NCBI GenBank assembly: GCA_015492755.1
Contig: WGEM01000570.1
Coordinates: forward strand, 1 to 9,712
Length of the DNA: 9,712 nt
DNA from: Gemmatimonadota bacterium
GTDB lineage: Bacteria; Gemmatimonadota; Gemmatimonadetes; Longimicrobiales; Gaopeijiaceae
Reading direction: 5' to 3'
Positions within the stretch are counted from its first letter, which is position 1. Every line of letters starts with the position of its first letter. Position numbers and translations under genes: made by a program. A model generated the notes under the pieces. The model was not told the DNA's origin, did no database searches, and saw only the letters and a list, made by a program, of their open reading frames with translations. Below are positions 1 to 7,664 of the stretch, piece by piece.

Positions 1-44
1 CCGGATTGCGGGAGAAGCCCCGCAACGTCGAGGCTGGAAAGGAA

Positions 45-1907
45 ATGGCCAGCAACCAACCACTGCTTGATCGCGATGCCGTCCTGGTGGCCCTCGTTTC
101 CGGCGTGGTAACACTCGGCGCGCAGGTCCTCTGGACTCGGATGTTCGCGCAGGTGCTCCAGAACTCCGTGTACTCGTTTGCCGCGATTCTGGTGATATTC
201 CTGCTGGCATTGGGTATCGGTGGGGTAGTAGCTCACATACTGGCACGTGGAAAGCGTGATCCACTCACGACCGTTGGCCTGTTGCTCGGTGCCTCAGCCG
301 CTCTGATCGCTCTTTCGCCTCTGATCTTTTACCGTCTTACCGATGGACTGGTTTACGTAGGTATCGGCGCACGGTGGGGGACATATATCGCCTCCGTCTT
401 CTTCCTTGTGGCAGCGGTGCTGCTGGTGCCGGTCGTGGTGATGGGAACGGTCTTTCCCTATCTTCTGAAGGCCTCACGATTCAAGAGTTTAAGCTCAGGA
501 TCGCTTGCCGGTCGATTGGTGTTTTTCAACTCGTTGGGTGCGGCGCTGGGACCGGTGCTGACGGGCTTCATTCTTCTTGACCGGCTTGGCCTGTGGGCAT
601 CCGTAGTCGTGCTCGGGGTGGTGTACGCCGTGCTCGGGCTGTTCGTGACACGGTCGTCCCGGCGCCGTGTCCGTGTGATGGTACTTGGATTGTCAGTCGT
701 GGTCCTCGCGACCGCTCTGTTCAGGCCGCCTCCGGCGCGCCTCCAACCTGGTGAGATTCTGAAAGAGGTGCGCCAAGCGAGCGACGGGGTAGTGGCGGTG
801 GTGGATAACCGCGGAAGCCTCGAGCTCCGGATGGACAATTACTATGTCTTGGGGGACTCACGGTCGGCGCTTGTCGAGCGCATGCAGGCTCACATACCGA
901 TGATGCTCCATGACGATGGTCGGTCCGTTCTGTTTCTCGGCATGGGCACGGGGATCACGGCAGGCGGAGCCTTGGCGCATGAGCCCGAACAAGTGGTCGT
1001 CGTGGAGCTCGTCAGCAACGTCATCCGCCTCGCCGAGCGATATTTCGCGCCGTGGACTGCCGGACTGTTCCGGGACCGACGGGTCAGGATCGTGTCGGAC
1101 GATGCGCGAAGTTTTCTTCTCGGCAGTCATGATCGGTTCGACGTGATCGTGGGTGATCTGTTCACCCCTTGGCACGCGGGAACTGGGAGCCTTTACACCC
1201 TTGAGCACTTCCGTCTCGTGCGAGAACATCTTACCGACGGGGGTATCTTCGCCCAGTGGCTTCCCCTGTACCAGCTCACTCCTGAGGTATTCGGCTCCAT
1301 CGCGGCCACCTTCGCAGAGGTCTTCCCTCAGGTGACGGTCTGGCGTGCCGACTTCTCCGACACGAGAGCAAGCATTGCCCTGATCGGGCAGGACGAGGGA
1401 AGCGTGCTCGATCCTGTCACGATTGCACGCGGTGCCCGTATCATTCTGGGGAGTACGAGTGATGGGAGGGGGGTGGAGTCGGACTCCGGGAACGGGGGCG
1501 ACCATATGGCCACGTTGTTCTATGCCGGGAATCTTAGTCGTGTCCCCGAGCTGATCGAAGGTGCGGTGATCAACACCGATGATCGTCGAGTCGTTGAGTT
1601 CGAGCTACCCGTGCGCTCACAGGAAGCCAACGCCACGGGGTCGGGTTTCATGTCGGGGGCTAGGCTAGTACGATTCCTGAGAACACTCCATGAGGCCCAA
1701 CCACCGGACCGTGACCCGTATCTCGCCCGCCTCCCCGAGCGGGAGCGCCGGTATGTACACGCTGGGTATCTCTACTTCCGCTATCTGCGGCTTGCGCGTG
1801 CGGGAGAGTTCGAGAGAGCTGATGAGATCCTAGCGAAGATCGAAGCCATCACTCCGGAGTTTGCGGCGACGATCAAGGCCGCCCGTGCCGAGAGGACACC
1901 AGAATAG
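45..1907 (+). CDS. Fused membrane / spermidine synthase-like protein
   Basis: A 620-residue protein. The first ~226 residues are strongly hydrophobic, with about seven likely membrane helices (near 12-32, 43-67, 74-97, 113-141, 163-183, 184-203, 209-226). A Rossmann methyltransferase/spermidine synthase fold follows: glycine motif LFLGMGTGITAGG at 296-308, acidic E321 after a beta strand (VVVVE), DDAR at 352-355, and DLFTPW at 371-376. The family-typical INTDDRRVVEFELP lies at 509-522. A helical, TPR-like tail covers about 570-615. This matches proteins called fused MFS/spermidine synthase, which in known relatives use decarboxylated SAM or SAM-like ligands at the membrane. The canonical DSTDP loop reads DLFTP, so the second Asp is missing and true polyamine synthesis is uncertain. 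ATG 45 was chosen because purine-rich AAGGA precedes it; the frame is open to the left edge, and an in-frame TTG at 6 is less likely. It is probably co-transcribed with the next gene, 10 nt away. Confidence 0.87.
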   Translation: MASNQPLLDRDAVLVALVSGVVTLGAQVLWTRMFAQVLQNSVYSFAAILVIFLLALGIGGVVAHILARGKRDPLTTVGLLLGASAALIALSPLIFYRLTDGLVYVGIGARWGTYIASVFFLVAAVLLVPVVVMGTVFPYLLKASRFKSLSSGSLAGRLVFFNSLGAALGPVLTGFILLDRLGLWASVVVLGVVYAVLGLFVTRSSRRRVRVMVLGLSVVVLATALFRPPPARLQPGEILKEVRQASDGVVAVVDNRGSLELRMDNYYVLGDSRSALVERMQAHIPMMLHDDGRSVLFLGMGTGITAGGALAHEPEQVVVVELVSNVIRLAERYFAPWTAGLFRDRRVRIVSDDARSFLLGSHDRFDVIVGDLFTPWHAGTGSLYTLEHFRLVREHLTDGGIFAQWLPLYQLTPEVFGSIAATFAEVFPQVTVWRADFSDTRASIALIGQDEGSVLDPVTIARGARIILGSTSDGRGVESDSGNGGDHMATLFYAGNLSRVPELIEGAVINTDDRRVVEFELPVRSQEANATGSGFMSGARLVRFLRTLHEAQPPDRDPYLARLPERERRYVHAGYLYFRYLRLARAGEFERADEILAKIEAITPEFAATIKAARAERTPE

Positions 1908-1917
1908 GGAGGCGGAT

Positions 1918-2355
1918 ATGAGAGTTCTGGAACGGCGGTCGTGGAGAACAGGTCCACGATTCGGCGCGCTGGTACTGGCTCTCTCCATGCCAGCATGTAT
2001 GGTTGCAAGAAGTCCGTTTCACGATGGGAGAGCGGACGCCGCCATGGCCCGCTCATCATCGCGCGTTCTCACCGCTGCCGAACTCAGTGAGGTCTCGCAA
2101 CTCAACGCGCTCCAGGCCATCGAGCTCCTCCGGCCGGGATGGCTTCAGTCGCGAGGACGAGTCACGATCGACAATCCGGAGAACCAACGTATTCGGGTCG
2201 TGGTGAACAATGGATCCGCGGGTGAGCTGCAGGATCTTGCAGGGATCCCCGTGACGGATGTACGTGAGATGAGGTACCTGAATGCGCGGGAGGCCACAAC
2301 ACGCTACGGAACAGGATATCCGGAGGGCATCGTGGTGGTCATCACTCGACAATGA
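1918..2355 (+). CDS. Small lipoprotein-like protein with TonB-receptor plug-like C-terminus
   Basis: A 145-residue protein. GGGAGG at 1907-1912, five nt before ATG 1918, fixes the start. Residues 1-27 look like an export signal: basic n-region (RVLERRSWRTGPR), hydrophobic FGALVLALSM, then PAC with Cys27 as a possible lipidation site. The lipobox (M-P-A-C) is imperfect, so ordinary signal peptidase cleavage is also possible. Residues 65-144 resemble the plug of TonB-dependent receptors: AIELLRPGWL, IRVVVNNG, LQDLAGIPVTDVREMRYLNA, then the diagnostic ATTRYGTGYPEGIVVVITR. No beta barrel follows. Small plug-only proteins like this are, as I recall, common in Gemmatimonadota, with unknown function. 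It overlaps no other gene and follows the spermidine-synthase-like gene by 10 nt, so an operon is likely. Location in the outer membrane or periplasm is inferred. Confidence 0.75.
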   Translation: MRVLERRSWRTGPRFGALVLALSMPACMVARSPFHDGRADAAMARSSSRVLTAAELSEVSQLNALQAIELLRPGWLQSRGRVTIDNPENQRIRVVVNNGSAGELQDLAGIPVTDVREMRYLNAREATTRYGTGYPEGIVVVITRQ

Positions 2356-2502
2356 CCTGGTTCTGGTCGAATAGCGTTTCGCCGATCAACCGCTCTGTCC
2401 GGCGTACCGGCTTGCACCGGCGTTCATCCGCTGAGACATTGGGGTACGGATCCAACATGACGCTCCTGCCGGAGGGTCCGGTAGGGAAAGGAGCGGTTGG
2501 TT
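2356..2502 (+). promoter_or_regulatory. Leader region of the BlaI/M56 operon with weak promoter and dyad
   Basis: These 147 nt separate the lipoprotein gene from the repressor gene. A possible sigma-70-like pair is TTGCAC (2412-2417) and GACATT (2435-2440) with 17-nt spacing; both boxes are weak. Just downstream lies an imperfect dyad, TTGG-N9-CCAA (2439-2455), where an autoregulating repressor could bind. The classical BlaI/MecI box with TACA and TGTA half sites is not seen. CCGG occurs repeatedly (2399, 2407, 2417, 2470, 2478), including a direct repeat CCGGCGT at 2399 and 2417. No open reading frame here looks real. Confidence 0.3.
2487..2493 (+). promoter_or_regulatory. Ribosome binding site that decides the repressor start
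   Basis: AAAGGAG lies nine nt before ATG 2503. An in-frame TTG at 2497 would leave only three nt of spacing, so ATG 2503 is preferred. Confidence 0.75.
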
Positions 2503-2949
2503 ATGGACAAACGGGGCGGCAGCACATTCCATGCAGATCGCAGGGGGCTTGCAAAGCTGCTGGGGACACTCGAAGCGGAGCTCATGGAGTTCGTGTGGAC
2601 TGCCGGGAAGGCAGTGACGGCCAGGGAAGTATGGAAAGGCTCCGGAACGTCGGCCAAGTACGTCACGGTGGTGACGGTGCTCAACAACTTGGAGAAGAAA
2701 GGTCTCCTACACAGAGAGCGTCGGGGTAAGCGACTGGTGTTCGAACCGGTTGACACCCAGGAAGGATTCGTGACGGAGATGACGCGTAAAGTGCTCCAAG
2801 GCCTCCTCGACCTATCCCCCCGCATCGCGGTCACGGCCTTCGTTGGGGCCTTGAACGATCTCCAACCCGAGGGTCTGGAGCAGCTACGAGAAGAGCTGAG
2901 CGCGTACATGAAGGATCGTGATCGGGAGGAGAATCGAGAAGAGGGATGA
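2503..2949 (+). CDS. BlaI/MecI/CopY-family transcriptional repressor
   Basis: A 148-residue winged-helix DNA-binding protein. The first helix of the family, LGTLEAELMEFVW, is at 20-32. The recognition part follows: TAREVW (39-44), YVTVVTVLNNLEKKGLLHR (53-71), and the wing with RRGKRLVFEPV (73-83). The C-terminal helical dimerisation part runs from about 86 to 137, ending in a charged tail (KDRDREENREEG). It is somewhat longer than typical BlaI (about 125 residues), mainly because of an N-terminal basic stretch and this tail. In the known systems the repressor represses its own operon and targets until cleaved through the partner M56 peptidase. Here the partner overlaps it by four bases (ATGA), which strongly supports a functional pair. 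The regulated gene is unknown: no beta-lactamase is in the same operon, and the serine hydrolase at 4036-5616 is convergent and separated by a likely terminator. Confidence 0.93.
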   Translation: MDKRGGSTFHADRRGLAKLLGTLEAELMEFVWTAGKAVTAREVWKGSGTSAKYVTVVTVLNNLEKKGLLHRERRGKRLVFEPVDTQEGFVTEMTRKVLQGLLDLSPRIAVTAFVGALNDLQPEGLEQLREELSAYMKDRDREENREEG

Positions 2950-3896
2950 TCGGGGTACCACGCTCTGTGATCGGTGTCCGTAGCACCGTATTGCCCGAGA
3001 TTGCTGGCATCGGGCTCCTGTCATTGGTCAGCCTCACACCACTTGCGTTCTCGAGCGGTGTGGAGTCGGTCGATTGGGTTCTTTTTCACCGACCAGATCC
3101 TCGGGGTTTGTTTCGGCTGGAGCCCATCGTGGGGCTCGATGCGTGGTTGCACTGGCTCGCGCGTATTCTGATCCTTGTCGGGCTCGTGCACGTGCTCGTG
3201 AGGCGAATCGTGCCTTTTACGGTATTCCGCCTCAGGATGGGCGATGCGGAGATCGCCCCACCGGAGCCGGGGACCCGCCTGTTCGAAGTCGGACGCCGCT
3301 GCAACTGCCTCACTTCGCTGCGCGTCCTGCCGCGCCGCCACGGTGCCGCAGCGTTTACAGCCGGCCTGCTGAAGCCCCGGATCTACGTCTCCGAGTTGTT
3401 GGTCGAGGTTCTGGACGACCGGGAGCTTGAAGCCCTTCTCCTTCACGAGCTTCAGCATTGCCGCAGTCGGGATCCCGCTCGGGCTCTGGTTGTCACGACG
3501 CTCGTGGATCTGGTGTGGTGGCTCCCGCTCGCTCGGGCCCTGGAACGTCGGGTGATGACGAAAATCGAGTTCGCGGCGGATGACGCGGGTGCCCGCGTCG
3601 GACGGGGATCCCTCGCCTCGGCCATTCTGAAGGTGGCCCGGTTCCATGTGGCCCCACCCGCTCCGTCAGGAGCGGTCTCCTTTGTGCCGGGTGCCGGTGT
3701 GGCTGTGCGGGTGCGTCGCTTGCTGGGAGACTCCGAGTATCCCTCGAAATGGCCGCTGGACCAGAGCCGAATCCGAGCCACTTTCGTAGTGTTGTGCGGG
3801 CTCTGGGCGCTGGGTTTAACGGCCTATGGCACCCACCACGCCCATCAGCCGCATGCCGACTCCGCCATCGAAGATGGCCAGGTTGAGGATGACTGA
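2946..3896 (+). CDS. M56-family (BlaR1-type) membrane zinc peptidase without sensor domain
   Basis: A 316-residue protein whose ATG overlaps the repressor stop codon. Likely membrane segments: about 16-36, 66-90, 180-197 (ALVVTTLVDLVWWLPLA) and 277-294 (IRATFVVLCGLWALGLTA). The peptidase motif HELQH is at 167-171 (LLLHELQHCRSRDPA). E208 in KIEFAADD is the likely third zinc ligand. Upstream FTAGLLKPRIYVSELL (137-152) is the conserved M56 strand region. In BlaR1/MecR1 the cytoplasmic zinc peptidase domain triggers loss of the repressor after an extracytoplasmic penicillin-binding domain senses the drug. Here nothing follows the last membrane helix except a 22-residue tail with H297, H298, H300, H303 and acidic residues at 309-316. 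The signal sensed is therefore unknown. Spacing and family context support signalling to the adjacent repressor. Confidence 0.9.
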   Translation: MIGVPRSVIGVRSTVLPEIAGIGLLSLVSLTPLAFSSGVESVDWVLFHRPDPRGLFRLEPIVGLDAWLHWLARILILVGLVHVLVRRIVPFTVFRLRMGDAEIAPPEPGTRLFEVGRRCNCLTSLRVLPRRHGAAAFTAGLLKPRIYVSELLVEVLDDRELEALLLHELQHCRSRDPARALVVTTLVDLVWWLPLARALERRVMTKIEFAADDAGARVGRGSLASAILKVARFHVAPPAPSGAVSFVPGAGVAVRVRRLLGDSEYPSKWPLDQSRIRATFVVLCGLWALGLTAYGTHHAHQPHADSAIEDGQVEDD

Positions 3897-3910
3897 GACC
3901 TGAGACCATT

Positions 3911-3933
3911 GACACGAGGCCCGAGCTCGTGTC
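3911..3933. terminator. Perfect 8-bp inverted repeat, probable terminator of the left cluster
   Basis: GACACGAG (3911-3918) and CTCGTGTC (3926-3933) are perfect complements around a 7-nt loop (GCCCGAG), 14 nt after the M56 stop codon. No T-tract follows on either strand, so an intrinsic terminator of the classical kind is not proven. Position between convergent genes suggests it ends one or both transcripts. Confidence 0.5.
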
Positions 3934-4021
3934 CACGCCATCCGGGATGCTGGTAGCGAGCTTCCGGTGCCCCGAAGGTGACGGTGAGCCTGTGAGTCGT
4001 TTCGCCCCTGCTCGTGGGTAA

Positions 4022-4037
4022 GACGCACCGGGGCGTC
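4022..4037 (-). terminator. Small hairpin at the stop codon of the serine hydrolase gene
   Basis: GACGC (4022-4026) pairs with GCGTC (4033-4037) around six nt; on the minus strand the stem overlaps the stop codon and is followed by TTACC. A competing stem, CGCCCC (4003-4008) with GGGGCG (4030-4035), shares the right arm. Both are short, so the terminator role is tentative. Confidence 0.25.
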
Positions 4038-5616
4038 ATCGTCCGTTTCCAATCCTCCGTTTCAGCTCCAGCTCGTGGAACCAGAGGTCGTCGTTGGGCA
4101 CGTCCAGCCTCACCTCCTCCACGGAGCCGAGGGCATCCAGGACGAAGTGGGCGGTGCCCTCACCGAACCAGGCGAACTCCTTCCTCCAGCGGATGAGGAA
4201 AGTGTCGTGGTGCAGGTGCTCCAGGTCCGCCACCAGATCCGGGGCGGGCAGCAGGCGGAGGACCAGACCGCCGCCTTCCATCGTCACCGTAGCGTCGCCA
4301 TACATCGCCCCGCCGTAGCGGCCGGTGTACGCCTCCAGGGGGAGGGAGGGCGACGTCGTGGGATCACGGAGCGCGAGCACGGAGTCCTGCCGGGCGTGGA
4401 ACCGCTCCCGCGACGCCCACCAGCGAGGAAGCGCTTCGGCGCTCCAGTCCCGCGCGTCGCCCCCCAGGTAGGCGTCCAGCACCCGGTAGGTGAGGGCAGG
4501 CGCGATGCCTGTCATGGCGTTGGTGAGCACCACGATCCCGAGACGCTCCTCCGGCACCAGGACCACCTGCGAGAACATCCCGTCATACCCCCCGCCGTGG
4601 CTCACGATCTTCCGGCCGCGGTAGTCCGCCAGGCTCCACCCCAGCCCGTAGCCCCGGAAGTGGGTGGAGGGGTAGCGCTCCTGAACCGCGGGCGTCACCG
4701 CCAGGGGATTGTGGACCCGCCACATCTCCCGCTGCTGCGCCTCGCTGAAGAGGCGCACGCCGTCCTTCTCGCCCCCCTGGAGCTGAGCGATGAGCCACTG
4801 CGCCATGTCGTGGACGCTGGAGATGATCCCGCCGGCGGCGCCCATGGCGTCCCAGACCATCCAGTCGATGGGGCGCGTCTCACCACGCACGTACTTGTGG
4901 GGCGTGGCCACGTTCTCCATACCCGCCAGGCGGCGCACCGAGGTCACGGTGCGCGTCATGCCCAGCGGGCGGAAGAAGTGCTTGTCCACGTAGTCGTGCC
5001 AGTCCTCGCCGCTCACCGCCCTGAGCACCTCGCCGGCGGCGATGAACATGAGGTTGGAGTACCCGTATCCGGCGCGGAACGGGAAGCCCGGCTCCAGATG
5101 CCGCGCCCGGCGCACGATCTCCTCGGCGGAGTACGTGGTGCCGTACCAGAGGAGGTCGCCGGAAAAGGTGCCCAGCCCGCTGCGGTGGGAGAGGAGATCC
5201 CGGATGCGCATGTCGTCGCTCACCCACGGATCGTAGAGCCGGAACCACGGGAGGTGGTCCTGCACCCGGTCGTCCCACGAGAGGCGACCGTCGTCCACCA
5301 GCTGCGCCAGCGCGGCGGCGGTGAAGGCCTTGGAATTCGACGCGATGGCGTAGAGGGTGTGCTCGTCCACCGGGTCGGATGCACCCAGCGCCCGCACGCC
5401 GTAGCCCTTCTCCAGCACGATACGCCCGTCCTTCACGATGGCCACCGAGAGCCCCGGCACCGGCCACGCGGCCTGCGCGCGGGCGAAGTAGGCGTCCAGC
5501 TCCGCCAGGTCCGGCTGCTGGGCGGCGAGGGCGTGCACGCCCGGGACGAACAGGGCCAGCGCCGCCGCCAGTGGCACACCGCGGCGCAGTCCCGCTCCCC
5601 ACACGTGTCTTCGCAT
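4036..5616 (-). CDS. Exported beta-lactamase-family serine hydrolase (class C-like) with C-terminal extra domain
   Basis: A 526-residue protein. Residues 1-32 are a signal peptide: MRRHVWGAGLRR, then a hydrophobic run ending ALAAQ, so cleavage near 31-32 and action in the periplasm or at the envelope are expected. Catalytic motifs of the beta-lactamase/penicillin-binding fold are present: SNSK at 93-96 (nucleophile S93, general base K96), YSN at 186-188, and HGG at 340-342 replacing the KTG of true penicillin-interacting enzymes. The HGG variant is usual in class C-like esterases and peptidases of this family, so substrate cannot be told and antibiotic resistance should not be assumed. Residues ~420-520 form a beta-rich C-terminal domain (LEAYTGRYGG, ATVTMEGGGLVLRL, FLIRWRKEFAWF) of the DUF3471 type. 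The start at 5616 follows GGAAGGGAG with seven nt spacing; an upstream ATG at 5634 lies before that site. It lies 23 nt after ftsH, probably as one operon. Confidence 0.93.
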   Translation of the reverse strand: MRRHVWGAGLRRGVPLAAALALFVPGVHALAAQQPDLAELDAYFARAQAAWPVPGLSVAIVKDGRIVLEKGYGVRALGASDPVDEHTLYAIASNSKAFTAAALAQLVDDGRLSWDDRVQDHLPWFRLYDPWVSDDMRIRDLLSHRSGLGTFSGDLLWYGTTYSAEEIVRRARHLEPGFPFRAGYGYSNLMFIAAGEVLRAVSGEDWHDYVDKHFFRPLGMTRTVTSVRRLAGMENVATPHKYVRGETRPIDWMVWDAMGAAGGIISSVHDMAQWLIAQLQGGEKDGVRLFSEAQQREMWRVHNPLAVTPAVQERYPSTHFRGYGLGWSLADYRGRKIVSHGGGYDGMFSQVVLVPEERLGIVVLTNAMTGIAPALTYRVLDAYLGGDARDWSAEALPRWWASRERFHARQDSVLALRDPTTSPSLPLEAYTGRYGGAMYGDATVTMEGGGLVLRLLPAPDLVADLEHLHHDTFLIRWRKEFAWFGEGTAHFVLDALGSVEEVRLDVPNDDLWFHELELKRRIGNGR

Positions 5617-5623
5617 GGTTCGA

Positions 5624-5632
5624 CTCCCTTCC
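5624..5632 (-). promoter_or_regulatory. Ribosome binding site of the serine hydrolase gene
   Basis: On the minus strand GGAAGGGAG ends seven nt before ATG 5616. It lies in the 23-nt gap after the ftsH stop and argues for ATG 5616 rather than longer starts. Confidence 0.75.
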
Positions 5633-5639
5633 ATGTGGC

Positions 5640-7622
5640 TCACTCCGTGCTGGTGGGGGTTGCCTCCGCCTCCGGTTTCTTCTCCCGCGGCCCCAGGATC
5701 TCCTCGATCTCCTCGCGACCGATCACTTCCCGCTCCAGGAGCACCTGCGCCATGCGATCCAGCTTCTCGCGGTGCTCGCCGAGGAGCTTCTTCGCGTCCT
5801 CGTAGCACGAGGTGATGATCTTCAGCACCTCCTCGTCGATGGCCTGCTCCACACGTTCGGAGCGGCGGTCCACCTGCGGTCCCTGTCCCAGGAACCCCGG
5901 GCTCTCGTTGCGGACCAGCGAGAGATTCGGGAGTCGCTCGCTCATCCCGTACACCACCACCATGGAGCGGGCGATCTGCGCCACCTTCTCCAGGTCGTTG
6001 GACGCTCCGGTGGAGATCTCACCGAAGACCAACTCCTCGGCGGCGCGTCCGCCCAGGAGGCCTCGGATCTTGCCCAGGAGTTCGCTGCGGCTCATGAGGT
6101 AGCGGTCTTCGATGGGCCGCTGCAGCGTGTAGCCCAGCGCGCCGATCCCACGGGGTACGATGGAGACCTTCTGCACCTCGTCGGCGCCGGGCATGTAGTA
6201 GCCCACGATGGCGTGGCCCGACTCGTGGTACGCCACCACCTTGCGCTCCTCTTCGCTGATGATGCGGTTCTTCTTCTCCAGGCCGGCGATGACGCGCTCG
6301 ATGGCCTCCTCGAAGGTGCGCATGGAGATCTGCTCCTCACCCTTGCGGGCCGCAAGGAGCGCGGCTTCGTTGCACACCCCCGCGATGTCGGCGCCCACGA
6401 ACCCGGGCGTCTGCTGCGCCAGCCGGTGCAGATCCACGTCGGGCGCCATCTTCAGCCGGCGGGTGTGCACGCGGAAGATGGCTTCGCGGCCCTTGAGGTC
6501 CGGGCGGTCCACCAGCACCTGCCGGTCGAAACGCCCGGGGCGGAGCAGCGCGGGGTCCAGCACCTCGGGCCGGTTGGTGGCGCCCATGAGGATCACCCCT
6601 TCGGTGCCCTGGAACCCGTCCATCTCCACCAGGAGCTGGTTCAGCGTATTCTCCCGTTCGTCGTGGCCACCCACGACGCCTACCGCCGCCCGGCTCTTCC
6701 CCAGCGCGTCCAGCTCGTCGATGAAGACGATGCACGGCGCCTTCTCCTTGGCCTGACGGAAGAGATCCCGAACCCGGGCGGCGCCCACGCCCACGAACAT
6801 CTCCACGAAGTCGCTCCCTGAAAGCGAGAAGAACGGGACATCGGCCTCGCCTGCCACCGCCTTGGCCAGGAGCGTCTTTCCGGTGCCGGGCGGTCCCACC
6901 AGGAGTACGCCCTTGGGAAGCCGGGCGCCCAGCGCGGTGTAACGCTCCGGGTTCTTGAGGAACGCCACGATCTCCTTCACTTCCTCCACCGCCTCGTCCA
7001 CCCCGGCCACGTCCTCGAAGGTGATCCGCTCCCCCATGTTCTCGGCCAGGATCTGCCCCTTCCCGCCGGGCAGGCTCAGCATGTTCCGCTGCGCCATGCC
7101 CATACGGCGGAAAATGAAGCCCCAGATGAGGAAGAGGAGGAAGAAGGGGAGGATCCAGTTGAGGAAGAAGTTGCGCAGGAAGTTGCTCTGGATGCGGCCC
7201 GAGTACTCCACGCCGGCGCTGTCCAGCTCCGCCAAGAGAGGCTGCTCGTCGATGCCGGGGAGGCGCACCACGTAGAACTGGCGACGGGTGCGCTCCTCCA
7301 CCGATTCTACCCGCAGCCGCCACGGCGCGGTGGGACCCACGTCGATGGGGGCGGCGGAGTCCGTTGCGGTGCCTGGTGCCTCCGGTATCACCGCCGACGG
7401 GGAGTCGCCTGCCTCCACGCTGTCCCGCAGCTCACCCACGATGCGGTCCGGCAGGAGCACCACCCGCTCTACCTCGCCGGCCCGCACCTTCTGGCGGAAC
7501 TCCGAGTAGGAGAGCTCGCGGGGCGCCCCCGTGATGGGAAGCGTCCATTGGAGCAGGAGAAGGCCCAGGAGGACCACGAGGTAGTAACCGATGGAGAAGC
7601 GGGTGCGGCGATCCATATCCAT
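5640..7622 (-). CDS. ftsH: ATP-dependent zinc metalloprotease FtsH
   Basis: A 660-residue membrane AAA+ protease that extracts and degrades membrane and short-lived cytosolic proteins as a hexamer. Order: first membrane helix about 11-29, a periplasmic segment to about 150, second helix about 151-170. The AAA module has Walker A GPPGTGKT (243-250), pore motif [10 protein letters not shown] (272-281), Walker [11 protein letters not shown] (298-307) and second region of homology RPGRFDRQV (361-369) with arginine fingers R361 and R364. The protease domain has HESGH (466-470), with D543 in SNDLEKV as the likely third zinc ligand. The C-terminus is charged and Pro/Thr-rich. The periplasmic part, about 120 residues, is longer than in E. 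coli (about 70) because of an Ala/Pro/Asp-rich insert at roughly 67-100. ATG 7622 was preferred, with a weak AGG six nt upstream; ATG 7616 (two codons later) is possible. The serine hydrolase gene follows 23 nt downstream. Confidence 0.98.
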   Translation of the reverse strand: MDMDRRTRFSIGYYLVVLLGLLLLQWTLPITGAPRELSYSEFRQKVRAGEVERVVLLPDRIVGELRDSVEAGDSPSAVIPEAPGTATDSAAPIDVGPTAPWRLRVESVEERTRRQFYVVRLPGIDEQPLLAELDSAGVEYSGRIQSNFLRNFFLNWILPFFLLFLIWGFIFRRMGMAQRNMLSLPGGKGQILAENMGERITFEDVAGVDEAVEEVKEIVAFLKNPERYTALGARLPKGVLLVGPPGTGKTLLAKAVAGEADVPFFSLSGSDFVEMFVGVGAARVRDLFRQAKEKAPCIVFIDELDALGKSRAAVGVVGGHDERENTLNQLLVEMDGFQGTEGVILMGATNRPEVLDPALLRPGRFDRQVLVDRPDLKGREAIFRVHTRRLKMAPDVDLHRLAQQTPGFVGADIAGVCNEAALLAARKGEEQISMRTFEEAIERVIAGLEKKNRIISEEERKVVAYHESGHAIVGYYMPGADEVQKVSIVPRGIGALGYTLQRPIEDRYLMSRSELLGKIRGLLGGRAAEELVFGEISTGASNDLEKVAQIARSMVVVYGMSERLPNLSLVRNESPGFLGQGPQVDRRSERVEQAIDEEVLKIITSCYEDAKKLLGEHREKLDRMAQVLLEREVIGREEIEEILGPREKKPEAEATPTSTE

Positions 7623-7664
7623 GCGTAGCCTGCCGGGGTGTCTGGCCTGCGGTGGGACGGGCCT

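Noticed and set aside
2399..2423. Repeated CCGG units as a CRISPR-like or structured repeat
   Set aside because: The units are only 4-7 bp with irregular spacing, as expected by chance in GC-rich DNA.
2352..2729. A 125-codon + strand frame overlapping the lipoprotein stop and the repressor start
   Set aside because: It would cover most of the DNA-binding domain of the repressor in another frame, and its sequence has no family features.
4036..5616. The serine hydrolase as a beta-lactamase controlled by the BlaI/M56 pair
   Set aside because: It is on the opposite strand, linked to ftsH, and has HGG rather than KTG. No BlaI-type operator is seen upstream, so neither resistance nor control by the pair is supported.
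4075..5805. A 576-codon + strand open frame opposite the serine hydrolase
   Set aside because: Its translation is rich in His, Arg, Val and Pro with no domain motif, and it lies antisense to a gene with intact catalytic motifs. It is a by-product of GC-rich codon use.
5617..5808. A 64-residue N-terminal extension of the serine hydrolase
   Set aside because: It lies inside ftsH in another frame, is Gly/Arg-rich, and would bury the signal peptide; a good ribosome binding site precedes ATG 5616.
5379..6821. A 480-codon + strand open frame opposite ftsH
   Set aside because: It mirrors conserved FtsH codons, shows no recognisable motif and spans the end of one gene and the middle of another. Treated as a shadow.
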